32,650 bases of DNA from a bacterium (GTDB taxonomy: Bacteria; Cyanobacteriota; Vampirovibrionia; Gastranaerophilales; Gastranaerophilaceae): positions 1 through 32,650 of the forward strand of contig JAFUSQ010000012.1 in NCBI GenBank assembly GCA_017467605.1, read 5' to 3'. Each line of letters begins with the position of its first letter. The first letter of the stretch is position 1. Shown here one piece after another: positions 23,334-31,722 of the stretch. The position numbers were made by a program, and so were the translations under genes. Under the pieces are notes generated by a model. The model did not search any database. It was given only the letters and a program-made list of their open reading frames with translations, and had not been told where the DNA came from.

Positions 23334-24059
23334 ATGAAAAAAGTATTTTTCACTCTAATTTTACTAACTTTTTGTTGTACAGTATCAGCAAATCAATACG
23401 GGTTATACCAACCAAAAGAATACTCACAAAATTTCACATCAGATCAGGGAGAAAGAATCTTATTCATAATGGATTTTTCAAATAGCATGTCCGAATCTCT
23501 TGACGGTGCAAGAAAAGTTGACGTAATGCTCAAAACAATGAAAGAAATTCTTCCTAAAATAAATCCGAACACTTGGGTAGGTTTGCGAATTTACGGACAC
23601 AGAATGGGATTTACACCAGTGGAAGCCTGCAGAGCCTCTACACTTGTATCCCCAATTAATCAAAACAACAACAGTCAAATCCAACTTGCACTATCAAAAT
23701 CCCGTCCTCGAGGAATGACCCCTATAACCTATTCGCTTAAACAAGCTATAAAATATGATTTTATGGGGTTTTCAGGTAAAAAACATATAATTTTAATGAC
23801 AGATGGCGGGGAAAATTGTGATGAAAGCCCTTGCAAATTTGTTATGGAACTCATAAAAATTCGCAGAGATGTTTCAATTGATGTTATTGCATTTAACATA
23901 AAAGATCAGGACGACTTGGATCAATTACAATGCACCGCACTCGTCACAAGCGGTAAGTTTTATAACGCTCAAACCGCAGCCCAATTAGTTGATAGTTTTA
24001 ACAACAGTTTGGACGGGGTCAAAAACGTAGAAGCAAAAATTGTTTTGCCTAACCCTTAA
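23334..24059 (+). CDS. Secreted von Willebrand factor A domain protein
   Basis: A 241-residue protein with a Sec signal peptide (MKKVFFTLILLTFCCTVSA) and a vWA domain with a complete metal-ion-dependent adhesion site: D47-x-S49-x-S51 in MDFSNSMSE, T129 in RGMTPITY and D157 in LMTDGGENC. Cysteine pairs in the mature protein (C99, C162, C167, and one near 211) may form disulfides, in line with export. There is no Shine-Dalgarno; TAAAAT lies exactly at -12 to -7 relative to the A of ATG, so the mRNA may be leaderless. Its stop overlaps that of the convergent SNF2 gene within TTAA. The role is probably protein-protein binding in the periplasm or at the surface; the partner is unknown. Confidence 0.85.
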   Translation: MKKVFFTLILLTFCCTVSANQYGLYQPKEYSQNFTSDQGERILFIMDFSNSMSESLDGARKVDVMLKTMKEILPKINPNTWVGLRIYGHRMGFTPVEACRASTLVSPINQNNNSQIQLALSKSRPRGMTPITYSLKQAIKYDFMGFSGKKHIILMTDGGENCDESPCKFVMELIKIRRDVSIDVIAFNIKDQDDLDQLQCTALVTSGKFYNAQTAAQLVDSFNNSLDGVKNVEAKIVLPNP

Positions 24060-27000
24060 TCAACAGAGAAGATTTCACGAATATCGTCCATAGTAAGCGA
24101 TTTTGTAATATTTCTATCAACGGAAATTACGCTATCAACAAGATTTCGCTTGATTGTTTTGAGTTTTTGAATTTTTTCTTCAACCGTATTTTTAGTAATA
24201 AGCCTGTAAACAAAGACCTTCTTAGTCTGCCCGATACGATAAGCCCTATCTGTTGCTTGATCTTCAACAGCAGGATTCCACCACGGGTCATAATGAATAA
24301 CATAATCCGCACCGGTTAAGTTCAAACCTGTACCGCCGGCTTTCAAGCTTATTAAGAAAATCTTAATTGTAGGATCAGTATTAAAGCGTTCAACCGCACC
24401 TTGTCTGTCTTTTGTTTTCCCTGTTAAATACTCATACTTAATTCCGGTCTTATCAAGCCAAGCTTTAATTATATCAAGCATATCAACGAATTGGCTGAAT
24501 AATAAAATTCTATGCCCCTCATCAACGATTTCCTCAAGCATGACTTTAAGTTTTTCAAATTTCCCTGAAGAAATAATATTTTTAACATTATTCTTATCAT
24601 AAAGTTTAGGGTGGCAGCAGATTTGACGCATACGAAGAAGTGCGGAGAAAATAGATAATCTGCTCTTTTCAAGTCCGTTTTGTTCAATAGATTTGAACAA
24701 TTCTTCTTTTGTACTGTCTAATACTGTCAAGTAGAAGTCTTTTTGTTCATCAGTAAGTTCGCAGTATGCAATGTTTTCAACCTTATCAGGCAAATCTTTC
24801 GCGACATCACGCTTCATACGGCGTAAAATAAACGGATAAATCTGCAATTTAAGACGTTTTTCAACAACTTTATCCTGACGCTCCATTATCGGATTAACAT
24901 ACCTTGAATTAAAATCAGCCATAGAGAACAAAAATCCGGGCATAAGAAAATCAAATACTGACCACAATTCTTCCAATTTATTTTCAATAGGAGTTCCCGA
25001 AAGTGCTAATTTATGTTGAGAAGTAAGTTTTTTCACAGCTTGAGCAGTTTGAGAGGTAGCATTTTTAATATTTTGTGATTCATCAAGGATTATATATCTG
25101 AAATTTATATCTTTAAGCTTATCTATATCCCGTCTTAAAAGTGCATAACTTGTAATTACAACGTCATACTCAGGAATTTTTTTGAAAAATTGTTTACGTT
25201 CTCCACCCTGTAATTTCAAACAAGACAGGGTTGGAGCAAATTTCTGTATTTCAGCTTCCCAGTTAAATACAACAGTTGTAGGTGCGATTACTAGAGCCGG
25301 CATCGAACCGTCCTGTTCTTTCGCCTTTTGCAAAACAGTCAAAGCCTGCAAAGTTTTACCAAGCCCCATATCATCAGCCAAAATCCCATTCAGACCGTAT
25401 TTATACATAAACCATAACCAGCCGAAACCTTTTAACTGATATTCACGAAATTCTGCATTAATACCTTCAGGAAGCTCTAAATTTTCAGAAGTTGAGAATG
25501 TAGACATTTGTTCCCAAAATTCTTTAAATCTGTCGCTTAATATCAATTCAACATCAAGATTTTTCAATTCATTAATCAAACCTGCACGATAAGTCTTTAC
25601 TGTAAATCTGTTATCAGGATTTCTGTAAACATCAAACGAATTAAATGAACGCATCATTGAATAAATATTTTGGGCAGGATATTCAACAAAGCCCAAACTT
25701 CTTATACGAGAATACTTCTCACCGCTTTGAATAGTTTCATAAATTTCATCAAAATCAATAATTTCTTCCCCGGCCTGACCGTAAATTGAAATATCAAAAC
25801 TGTCAGGTTGTTCATCAGAAAAGTCAATTTTTGCACATAATCTGAAAGGATTTTCCATAAGTTTGAAAAATGACATGTCATCTTTTTCTTCAAACTTCCA
25901 GCCTTCGCCGGCTTGTTTTAAATAATAATTATAGAAATCAATTGCATTTTCTTTTTCCAAAGCCAAATTATTTGTCTGCATAGGAACGAATTTACAAGCT
26001 AACAACATCGCATAAGCTTCATTTTCGTGCTTTATATTACGTTTTACCCAATATATCAAATCTTCATCAGGCTTTTTAACCGTAATATATTGAGCTTTAT
26101 CACTTGCTGATTTAGAAAACGGAACTCTAACGCCATCATATTCAAAGTCTAATGAAGCTTTCAAACTCTGATCATAATCAATTCCCATAGTGACAATATT
26201 TATTGGCGGACGTTGCTCAAGCATCAATTTGGAAATTTTTTCATCAACAACAACTTTCATAACCTCTTGAAGCTTTGGTAAATCTTCATAAATGAATTTG
26301 CCGCCTTCGGAATCTTTCAAATCGGTAAATGAAGATTTTATAATATTTTGAGGAATATTCTGAATTGCAACATTTGTTGGGAAAATAATATTTTTATATC
26401 TGCCCCACTTTAGATGACGAGAAAAATATCTGACTTCTTCAAACGGGTAAATTTCATCACTATCAGGTCTCTGCCATTCTAAAGATAAAAGCAAAGTTCC
26501 GGCTGTATTTGAAGTATTAACATACAAAACAAGCTTCCATTCTTCATCAGTAAATCTTAAACGTTCTTTTGTTTTTTCATCTAAAACTTCATCAGCTTTT
26601 GATAATAAGGAAAACATATGCCCGAACTTTGATATCGGAATATCATACCAGCCGGCCTTTTTATCCTGTCTTGATACTTCCAATAATTCTTTAAATATTA
26701 ATAATTCAACTTTTTGAGAATTATTTAATTCAAAACTTTTATCCTGACGCTGAGTTTCTAAAACCGCACGCAAAATCGGTTCAATTTGTCTTACAATTTT
26801 TCCGGTTTCTCTCGAACGAACCAAAACAGAAAAGAAATTAGCTTTTCTTTTAGGATTAAAATGAAAAATATAACTTCCTTCCGGTTCTTCAGTTAATGCA
26901 GTATTTTCATCAGGAAACTCAAATTCCATGCCAAACTTTGTTTCAAGCCAATCTTCATAAGCATGTTCATCAATTGCTTTTAAAGCAACTGCAACAGAAT

Positions 27001-27238
27001 GCTTACACCATTCTTCTTTCAATGGGCAGTTGCATCTGGCTTCAACTTTATTCTTTTTAAATATGAGGTCTGTGTTATAGTAATCCTGAAAATTTCCTTT
27101 AACTTTACCTTTATAGAAATTTTTTTCAGGATAATTATCAAAAACCATATCTTTCGTATGGTATTCGTAACCTCTTCGCCAGCTTCCCGCACTTGCGTGA
27201 TCTTTTATAAACTTGTAATTAAATTCCGTTGTACTCAT
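24056..27238 (-). CDS. SNF2-family ATPase with N-terminal SWIM zinc finger
   Basis: A 1060-residue DNA-dependent ATPase of the bacterial SNF2 (HepA/RapA-like superfamily 2) group. A SWIM finger CNCPLKEEWCKH (C69, C71, C78, H80) is followed by a long regulatory region. The helicase core begins with REYQLKGFGWLW, Walker A ADDMGLGKT near residue 623 and motif II DESQ near 718. The C-terminal RecA lobe has LFSQFVDMLDII, SLKAGGTGLNL and the motif VI DRAYRIGQTKKV. Such proteins remodel protein-DNA or RNA polymerase complexes. A single gene with no nuclease or methylase neighbours does not resemble the SNF2 defence islands. TATACT sits just upstream of the ATG, so the 5' leader is very short. Confidence 0.92.
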   Translation of the reverse strand: MSTTEFNYKFIKDHASAGSWRRGYEYHTKDMVFDNYPEKNFYKGKVKGNFQDYYNTDLIFKKNKVEARCNCPLKEEWCKHSVAVALKAIDEHAYEDWLETKFGMEFEFPDENTALTEEPEGSYIFHFNPKRKANFFSVLVRSRETGKIVRQIEPILRAVLETQRQDKSFELNNSQKVELLIFKELLEVSRQDKKAGWYDIPISKFGHMFSLLSKADEVLDEKTKERLRFTDEEWKLVLYVNTSNTAGTLLLSLEWQRPDSDEIYPFEEVRYFSRHLKWGRYKNIIFPTNVAIQNIPQNIIKSSFTDLKDSEGGKFIYEDLPKLQEVMKVVVDEKISKLMLEQRPPINIVTMGIDYDQSLKASLDFEYDGVRVPFSKSASDKAQYITVKKPDEDLIYWVKRNIKHENEAYAMLLACKFVPMQTNNLALEKENAIDFYNYYLKQAGEGWKFEEKDDMSFFKLMENPFRLCAKIDFSDEQPDSFDISIYGQAGEEIIDFDEIYETIQSGEKYSRIRSLGFVEYPAQNIYSMMRSFNSFDVYRNPDNRFTVKTYRAGLINELKNLDVELILSDRFKEFWEQMSTFSTSENLELPEGINAEFREYQLKGFGWLWFMYKYGLNGILADDMGLGKTLQALTVLQKAKEQDGSMPALVIAPTTVVFNWEAEIQKFAPTLSCLKLQGGERKQFFKKIPEYDVVITSYALLRRDIDKLKDINFRYIILDESQNIKNATSQTAQAVKKLTSQHKLALSGTPIENKLEELWSVFDFLMPGFLFSMADFNSRYVNPIMERQDKVVEKRLKLQIYPFILRRMKRDVAKDLPDKVENIAYCELTDEQKDFYLTVLDSTKEELFKSIEQNGLEKSRLSIFSALLRMRQICCHPKLYDKNNVKNIISSGKFEKLKVMLEEIVDEGHRILLFSQFVDMLDIIKAWLDKTGIKYEYLTGKTKDRQGAVERFNTDPTIKIFLISLKAGGTGLNLTGADYVIHYDPWWNPAVEDQATDRAYRIGQTKKVFVYRLITKNTVEEKIQKLKTIKRNLVDSVISVDRNITKSLTMDDIREIFSVD

Positions 27239-27379
27239 CTAATGGAGTATATCTCTTTCCTTTGTAAGGGGACAACTTTCATTACGAGCCTTCCCGTAAA
27301 CCCTTAACTTACAATAAGAATTATACACAACAAAAATAAAATTGCAATAGGGAGAATTAGAATAAATTACAAATTAATT

Positions 27380-29473
27380 TTACTTCATTGATGCCAATGT
27401 TTCATTGATAAATTTTTCTGCTGTATCAGCATCTGCTAAAGCTTTTTCTGCAGGAGACAAATCAGGACCTTGCTGAACAACACCCTCAGGACTTGGAATA
27501 TAAGTTCTCAAAGGTTCTTGTTCTGTATCAACTTTGTCCGAATTTACAGTTGCAGTCGTTGTTGTGGTTGTTGTATTTACTCCGTTTTGGAACGGATTTT
27601 TTGCAGAATTTGATACTGGTTGAGGTGGTTTTTGACCATTTGCAGCCATTTTAATTAAATTTGTATCACTTTGATAATCCTGTGGAGATTTTGGTTTCAC
27701 CTGAGGAATATTAGGCTGAGTGCTTACAATTTCAGGTTGTTTTACTTGAGACGGATTTTGTTTAGATGAAGAATCTTCTGTTTTTTCTTCTTCATCTTCA
27801 TCTAGCACCGAATGAGTCGGTCTGCCAAAAATTTTATGTGCTAACGATGTTGTAAATTTTACAAAAATCGGAGTAACAATCGCTAATGGTATAAGGATTC
27901 TCATAGGAACACCTAAAATATTGCCGTTAGCAAGTTTTCTAAGCCAATTCATATTATATTTTGATTTAGAAACATATGAATGAACTCTTTCATTACCAAT
28001 ATTTATAAATGAACCGAGTTTTTGAAGAAGTTTTGTAATTGGATTTTTAATATTTTTTGTGCCTAATTTTGCCTTTAAAGCTTTGAATGCTTGATCATAA
28101 GCTTTCTTATCTTTAAATAAACCCGCATCAGCCTTTTTATTAAATTTTATTAAAGCTTTACGATATGCTTCTCGACCTGCATTATCAAGTCCTGCATACT
28201 TAAACCCGCCGACTTTGTGCATACCTATAATACCTAAAGTCATTGCAACAAAGTATGAAAAGTCATTTACGGCACGTTCAGCAAGGGTTTTAATTTTTTC
28301 ACCTTTTGGAGCTTTAAAGGTGTTAATAAACATATCTGCAAAGATAAATGCCTGCATAGCAACTGCTAATTTACCACCGCCAAATCTGTTTGTACCACCT
28401 TCAACAAGCCAGCCGAAAGCCTTTGACATAGCTCTGCCAAGTCTTGATTTATCGCCTTTACCAAGTGCAATTAAGTATTTATTTCTATATTCAGAAAAAC
28501 TAACATTTCTGCCAAATAAATGAGATTTTATCCTAAACCATGCCTTTGCAATCGGATTAGAGTTAGCTGTACCCATACCACGCCAAATTGAGACTTTCCA
28601 ATTCGGGTGTTTTTCAGCAATTGTATCGAACATTTTTAAGGCTTCTTCAGGGTTATCAATAAATTTACCCTTCAATTTATGAAATTCTTTAAGATTTTTA
28701 AATCCTAAATGTTGAGCCTTCAAATATTGGGCATATTTATTTAGCCCTGCTATACCACGTTTTTTCAGAATTTTTTCAACTATTTTTGAATCTGCACCCA
28801 ATTGTGCCAATTCTGTTTTTTGAATTGCAATAGTTTGAACATATTTAGACTTACCCTTCAAGCTTCTTACTAAAGCATCAATCCTAGCTTGAGGTACTCC
28901 ATATTGTTCCAAACGTTGGAATTTATGACCGATAGGCTTCATAAATTCTTCAATAACAGTTTCGGCATCAGCAGACAAAAAGCCCAACAACCCCTTACCC
29001 GGAATTTTTGCAAATTGGTTTTGAGGTTGAGTTGAATGATGTCTCAATGAATAAACTATCTTACTTTTTCCTGCAAGTTTATCAACCTGTCTGCCAAACC
29101 AGCTTATAACACCATCAATTTTCTTACCAACAAATGTATTAGAAAATTTATCTCCCAAACCGCCAATTTTACCGCCAAGAGAATCCTCATACTTACCCCC
29201 AAATTTAGGGTTTAATTTTTCCATTAACTGCCCGATTGCATACCACAAACCGGCACCAATACCAAATAAAGTCAAAGGATTTGTTTCTTTTGATGCTTTT
29301 GCTCTATTTGCTAAATAGTTATTATCAACAGATTGACGAACTTTTTCCTGATCAATCCCTGACATAGAAACACCCTGTCCCTGCATAGCAGGTACCGGAT
29401 TTTGTTGAAACACTATTTGTCTTTTAGGCTGTATTGCTGGTATATTTAAACCGTTAACAGATTGTTGCGACAT
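27380..29473 (-). CDS. Large unknown membrane protein, probably lineage-specific
   Basis: A 697-residue protein I cannot place. The N-terminal 45 residues are polar (VFQQNPVPAMQGQG). Hydrophobic segments lie near 66-84, 370-385, 408-424 and 525-548 (VPMRILIPLAIVTPIFVKF). Between them are Lys-rich helical stretches such as ALVRSLKGKSKYVQTIAIQK and HKLKGKFIDNPEEALKMFD. The last 140 residues are low-complexity and acidic or Pro/Gln-rich with a run of seven threonines (encoded by mixed ACA/ACC codons, so not simple slippage). AAGGG lies about 10 nt before the ATG. In composition and layout it resembles the 254-residue protein at 15020. Confidence 0.65.
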   Translation of the reverse strand: MSQQSVNGLNIPAIQPKRQIVFQQNPVPAMQGQGVSMSGIDQEKVRQSVDNNYLANRAKASKETNPLTLFGIGAGLWYAIGQLMEKLNPKFGGKYEDSLGGKIGGLGDKFSNTFVGKKIDGVISWFGRQVDKLAGKSKIVYSLRHHSTQPQNQFAKIPGKGLLGFLSADAETVIEEFMKPIGHKFQRLEQYGVPQARIDALVRSLKGKSKYVQTIAIQKTELAQLGADSKIVEKILKKRGIAGLNKYAQYLKAQHLGFKNLKEFHKLKGKFIDNPEEALKMFDTIAEKHPNWKVSIWRGMGTANSNPIAKAWFRIKSHLFGRNVSFSEYRNKYLIALGKGDKSRLGRAMSKAFGWLVEGGTNRFGGGKLAVAMQAFIFADMFINTFKAPKGEKIKTLAERAVNDFSYFVAMTLGIIGMHKVGGFKYAGLDNAGREAYRKALIKFNKKADAGLFKDKKAYDQAFKALKAKLGTKNIKNPITKLLQKLGSFINIGNERVHSYVSKSKYNMNWLRKLANGNILGVPMRILIPLAIVTPIFVKFTTSLAHKIFGRPTHSVLDEDEEEKTEDSSSKQNPSQVKQPEIVSTQPNIPQVKPKSPQDYQSDTNLIKMAANGQKPPQPVSNSAKNPFQNGVNTTTTTTTATVNSDKVDTEQEPLRTYIPSPEGVVQQGPDLSPAEKALADADTAEKFINETLASMK

Positions 29474-29649
29474 GAGAATTTCCCTTTTCCCTACTCTTAT
29501 ATAAAAACATTTTTTATTGATTAGTTGCTATTTTATTTAAAATTAGACATAAATATTACGAAATGTAACAAAAAAGCTTAACTCTGAAATTTTTCAAAAA
29601 GTATATACTTTATATATACATCAGAAGCAAATAAGAGAGAGATAAAAAA

Positions 29650-29823
29650 ATGGCACTTGCAAATTTGAAAAAAATTGATAACAAATTGAAAGACATTTAC
29701 AAAGATCAAGTTACAACAACAGTTGCAGTTCAACCTGAACCGTTTGTTGATAAATCAGACTTATTGTTTCAACAAATGAATTTCATAGCAACATATAACA
29801 AACAAATGTTGCATTTAGCATAA
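29650..29823 (+). CDS. 57-residue small protein
   Basis: The frame starts MALANLKKIDNKLKDIYKDQ, continues with VTTTVAVQPEPFVDKSDLLF and ends QQMNFIATYNKQMLHLA. AAGAGAGAG lies about 9-12 nt before the ATG and a strong terminator follows 52 bp after the stop, so it forms a complete small transcription unit. It has no membrane helix; the first half is a basic amphipathic helix. The family is unknown. AT-rich -10-like sequences (TATACT, TATATA) lie about 30-45 bp upstream. Confidence 0.65.
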   Translation: MALANLKKIDNKLKDIYKDQVTTTVAVQPEPFVDKSDLLFQQMNFIATYNKQMLHLA

Positions 29824-29875
29824 AAAGTTTTATTTAACAACTCCAATTTAATTTTTCCCCTACAAATTTTATTTC

Positions 29876-29903
29876 CCCGATATCAATGATGTCGGGTTTT
29901 TAT
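29876..29903 (+). terminator. Intrinsic terminator of the 57-residue gene
   Basis: CCCGATATC (29876-29884) pairs with GATGTCGGG (29888-29896, one G-T pair) over a 3-nt loop, followed by TTTTTATTT. Confidence 0.85.
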
Positions 29904-29921
29904 TTGGGAAATAATGAATTA

Positions 29922-30096
29922 AAAAAGCCCGATATAGGCGGATTTTGTTACCTGCTCGACTCGCAGGTGGGTGAGCACCCTGACTTAATCCGTTTCCCGC
30001 TGGCGATAAATTATCGGCGGGTATACTTCAATGTCTAGGAGTTAACTCTCCCTATTTATGTAAATGTAGGAACAAAATTAACACCTATATCAAGCT
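29922..30096 (-). ncRNA. ssrS: Structured RNA with 6S RNA architecture (candidate ssrS)
   Basis: About 175 nt transcribed leftward. The ends pair over 12 bp (30084-30095 with 29927-29938, with G-U pairs), then over 8 bp (30071-30078 with 29942-29949). A large central bubble follows, whose 3' strand carries two small hairpins, one closed by ACCUGC/GCAGGU and one by GGGU/ACCC. Beyond it CCUAGAC pairs with GUCAGGG, then an internal loop, and an apical CCCGC/GCGGG stem capped by CGAUA/UAUCG. The 3' end runs into six U residues. This rod with a central bubble is the 6S plan, in which the RNA mimics an open promoter and binds RNA polymerase. A promoter with perfect -10 sets the 5' end at A 30096. 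The family call rests on the fold, not on a sequence match. Confidence 0.62.
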
Positions 30097-30102
30097 ATTT
30101 TC

Positions 30103-30130
30103 ATTATAACATATTTAAAATTTATCGCAA
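30103..30130 (-). promoter_or_regulatory. Promoter of the 6S-like RNA
   Basis: Minus strand TTGCGA (30130-30125), a 16-bp spacer and perfect TATAAT (30108-30103). The predicted +1 is the A at 30096, one base before the closing stem. Its -35 directly touches the -35 of the divergent CpaE-like gene. Confidence 0.75.
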
Positions 30131-30159
30131 TTGCTAACTACACTGCTATGTGGTATAAT
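30131..30159 (+). promoter_or_regulatory. Promoter of the CpaE-like gene
   Basis: TTGCTA (30131-30136), a 17-bp spacer and perfect TATAAT (30154-30159) with extended TGG. The start lies near 30166, so the longer reading frame from 30131 cannot be the translated one. Confidence 0.75.
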
Positions 30160-30181
30160 TTATATGCAAAGGGTGTGTGTA

Positions 30182-31369
30182 ATGCAAAAAATTTCTACAA
30201 TAGTGTTGTCTGATGAAATTTCAACTACAGAAGTCATCAAACTTTACATAAGTGAATTCGATAATCTTGAATTGGTTAATGTTGACAAAAATTTTCAGAC
30301 AATCTATGAAACTATATCCAACTTGCAGAATAATTCCATATTCGTAATTGATTTATCAGAAAATAAACAAGAAAAACTTGATTTAATTCTGAAAATATCT
30401 AATGAATGCAAGAATTGTAAAATTTTAGCTTTAGCTGACAACCCTTCCGTCGATTTAATAATAAAAATTATGAGAGCCGGCGCAAGAGAATTCGTACCGG
30501 TTCCAATTATCAAAAATGAATTTTTTGAAGCTATTCACAAAACATTAGCACAATTTGAAGAAAGTAATAATAAAACGAACAAATGCAAGGTTATATCAAT
30601 ATTCTCAAACAAAGGCGGTATCGGTAAAACTTCTCTTGCAAGCAATTTGGCCTTAGAATTATCTAAAATAACAAAAGAAAACGTTGCGCTCATTGATATG
30701 AATTTTCAAATGGGAGATATAACAACATTTTTAGATTTAAGACCTTCATTTAATATTTCTTACATGCTTGAAAATATAGATAAAATTAACGAAACATTTT
30801 TATTAAGCACTCTGGAAAGATATAAAAATTCAAGTCTTTATATTCTGGCTGATCCGCCATATTTTAAACAGGCAGATAACATTCAGCCAAAACAAATTAC
30901 AAAACTTTTTAACACATTAAAAGAAACATTTTCATACATAATCGTTGATGCGGAAGCAAATTTTGGGAGCAAATGTATAACTGCACTTGATAATTCTGAC
31001 TTGATTTTATTGGTGACTGTAGCTAACCTTCCAGCTTTACGTAATACTCAAAGGTGTTTGGAATTATTTGAAAAACTCGGATACGACAAAAATAAAACTC
31101 AAATTGTAGTCAATCGCTACATGGAAAATGATGAAATTAAAGACTCTGATGTTGAAAAAGTACTTTCAAAAGAGATTTATTGGAAAATTCCGAATAATTA
31201 TTTTGCAATAATGTCCGCCATAAACAAAGGAATTCCGGTAAGTGATATAAACGCTGCAACAAACGTGGCTCAAAGCTACAGAGATTTGGCACAAAATATT
31301 GCTGATAATATTTATAAACAAAATATGGCTGAAAAATTTGAAAATATTTTTAACAACTCGTCATACTAA
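30182..31369 (+). CDS. CpaE/TadZ-like pilus assembly ATPase (receiver-like plus ParA domain)
   Basis: A 395-residue protein. Residues about 1-125 form a receiver-like domain (VFVID-type strand with Asp57 in FVIDLSEN, then MRAGAREFVPVP). A MinD/ParA ATPase follows, with deviant Walker A KGGIGKTS (144-151), IDMNFQMGDITTFLDL and IIVDAEANFG. This order is that of CpaE/TadZ, which places Tad-type pilus machinery at the cell pole in other bacteria. The start at 30182 follows AAAGGG by about 9 nt. The gene at 31390 follows after 20 bp and is probably co-transcribed. No secretin, CpaF ATPase or Tad membrane protein is in the window. Confidence 0.82.
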   Translation: MQKISTIVLSDEISTTEVIKLYISEFDNLELVNVDKNFQTIYETISNLQNNSIFVIDLSENKQEKLDLILKISNECKNCKILALADNPSVDLIIKIMRAGAREFVPVPIIKNEFFEAIHKTLAQFEESNNKTNKCKVISIFSNKGGIGKTSLASNLALELSKITKENVALIDMNFQMGDITTFLDLRPSFNISYMLENIDKINETFLLSTLERYKNSSLYILADPPYFKQADNIQPKQITKLFNTLKETFSYIIVDAEANFGSKCITALDNSDLILLVTVANLPALRNTQRCLELFEKLGYDKNKTQIVVNRYMENDEIKDSDVEKVLSKEIYWKIPNNYFAIMSAINKGIPVSDINAATNVAQSYRDLAQNIADNIYKQNMAEKFENIFNNSSY

Positions 31370-31389
31370 ATAATAAAATAGGAGATTAA

Positions 31390-31722
31390 ATGGGACTGGC
31401 AGAACGTTTTAAAGAAAAATTAAATCAAAAAAACTTATTCAAATCAGAAAAAATAGAATTAACAGACAACATAAAATACATTTCTAATCCTGTTCAAAAC
31501 ATTAAAAAAGAAGAAATACCTTCAAAATATAAATTTGAAGATATCGAAACCCAGATAATTGATAAAATAAGAAAAACTCCCTATTGGGAAGAATATACAA
31601 CCATTCAACAAGAAAAAATGATAAGTTCTTATCTTGATAAAAAAAGCATTACAAATCCTGTTACCTCGCAAGAAAGAAGCGAATTTATAAAAAATATTAT
31701 GAGTTTATCAAACAATCGCTAA
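31390..31722 (+). CDS. Small protein downstream of the CpaE-like gene
   Basis: A 110-residue, Lys- and Glu-rich soluble protein (MGLAERFKEKLNQKNLFKSE; later FEDIETQIIDKIRKTPYWEE). AGGAG lies 7 nt before the ATG, and the 20-bp gap to the CpaE-like gene argues for one operon. It could be a partner or regulator of that ATPase; a distant resemblance to the N-terminal helical part of CpaF-type ATPases is only a guess. Its stop codon abuts the stop of the convergent prepilin. Confidence 0.65.
   Translation: MGLAERFKEKLNQKNLFKSEKIELTDNIKYISNPVQNIKKEEIPSKYKFEDIETQIIDKIRKTPYWEEYTTIQQEKMISSYLDKKSITNPVTSQERSEFIKNIMSLSNNR

Noticed and set aside
24056-27238. SNF2 gene as part of a DISARM- or Dnd-like defence island
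   Set aside because: Neighbours are a vWA protein and a membrane protein with no methylase, nuclease or PLD partner; the SWIM-SNF2 layout is common as a housekeeping remodeller.
27575-27600. Threonine run in the 697-residue protein as a slippage tract
   Set aside because: The codons are mixed (ACA, ACC, ACG type), so it is not a pure repeat and unlikely to vary by slippage.
29922-30096. Plus-strand transcript, riboswitch, SRP RNA or tmRNA as alternatives for the structured interval
   Set aside because: Only the minus strand has a matching promoter and U-run; SRP and RNase P core motifs are missing, it is too short for tmRNA, and no gene follows in a riboswitch position.
30131-30181. Upstream extension of the CpaE-like gene (start at 30131)
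   Set aside because: The frame would begin inside the -35 of an excellent promoter and before the transcription start; ATG 30182 has AAAGGG at good distance.
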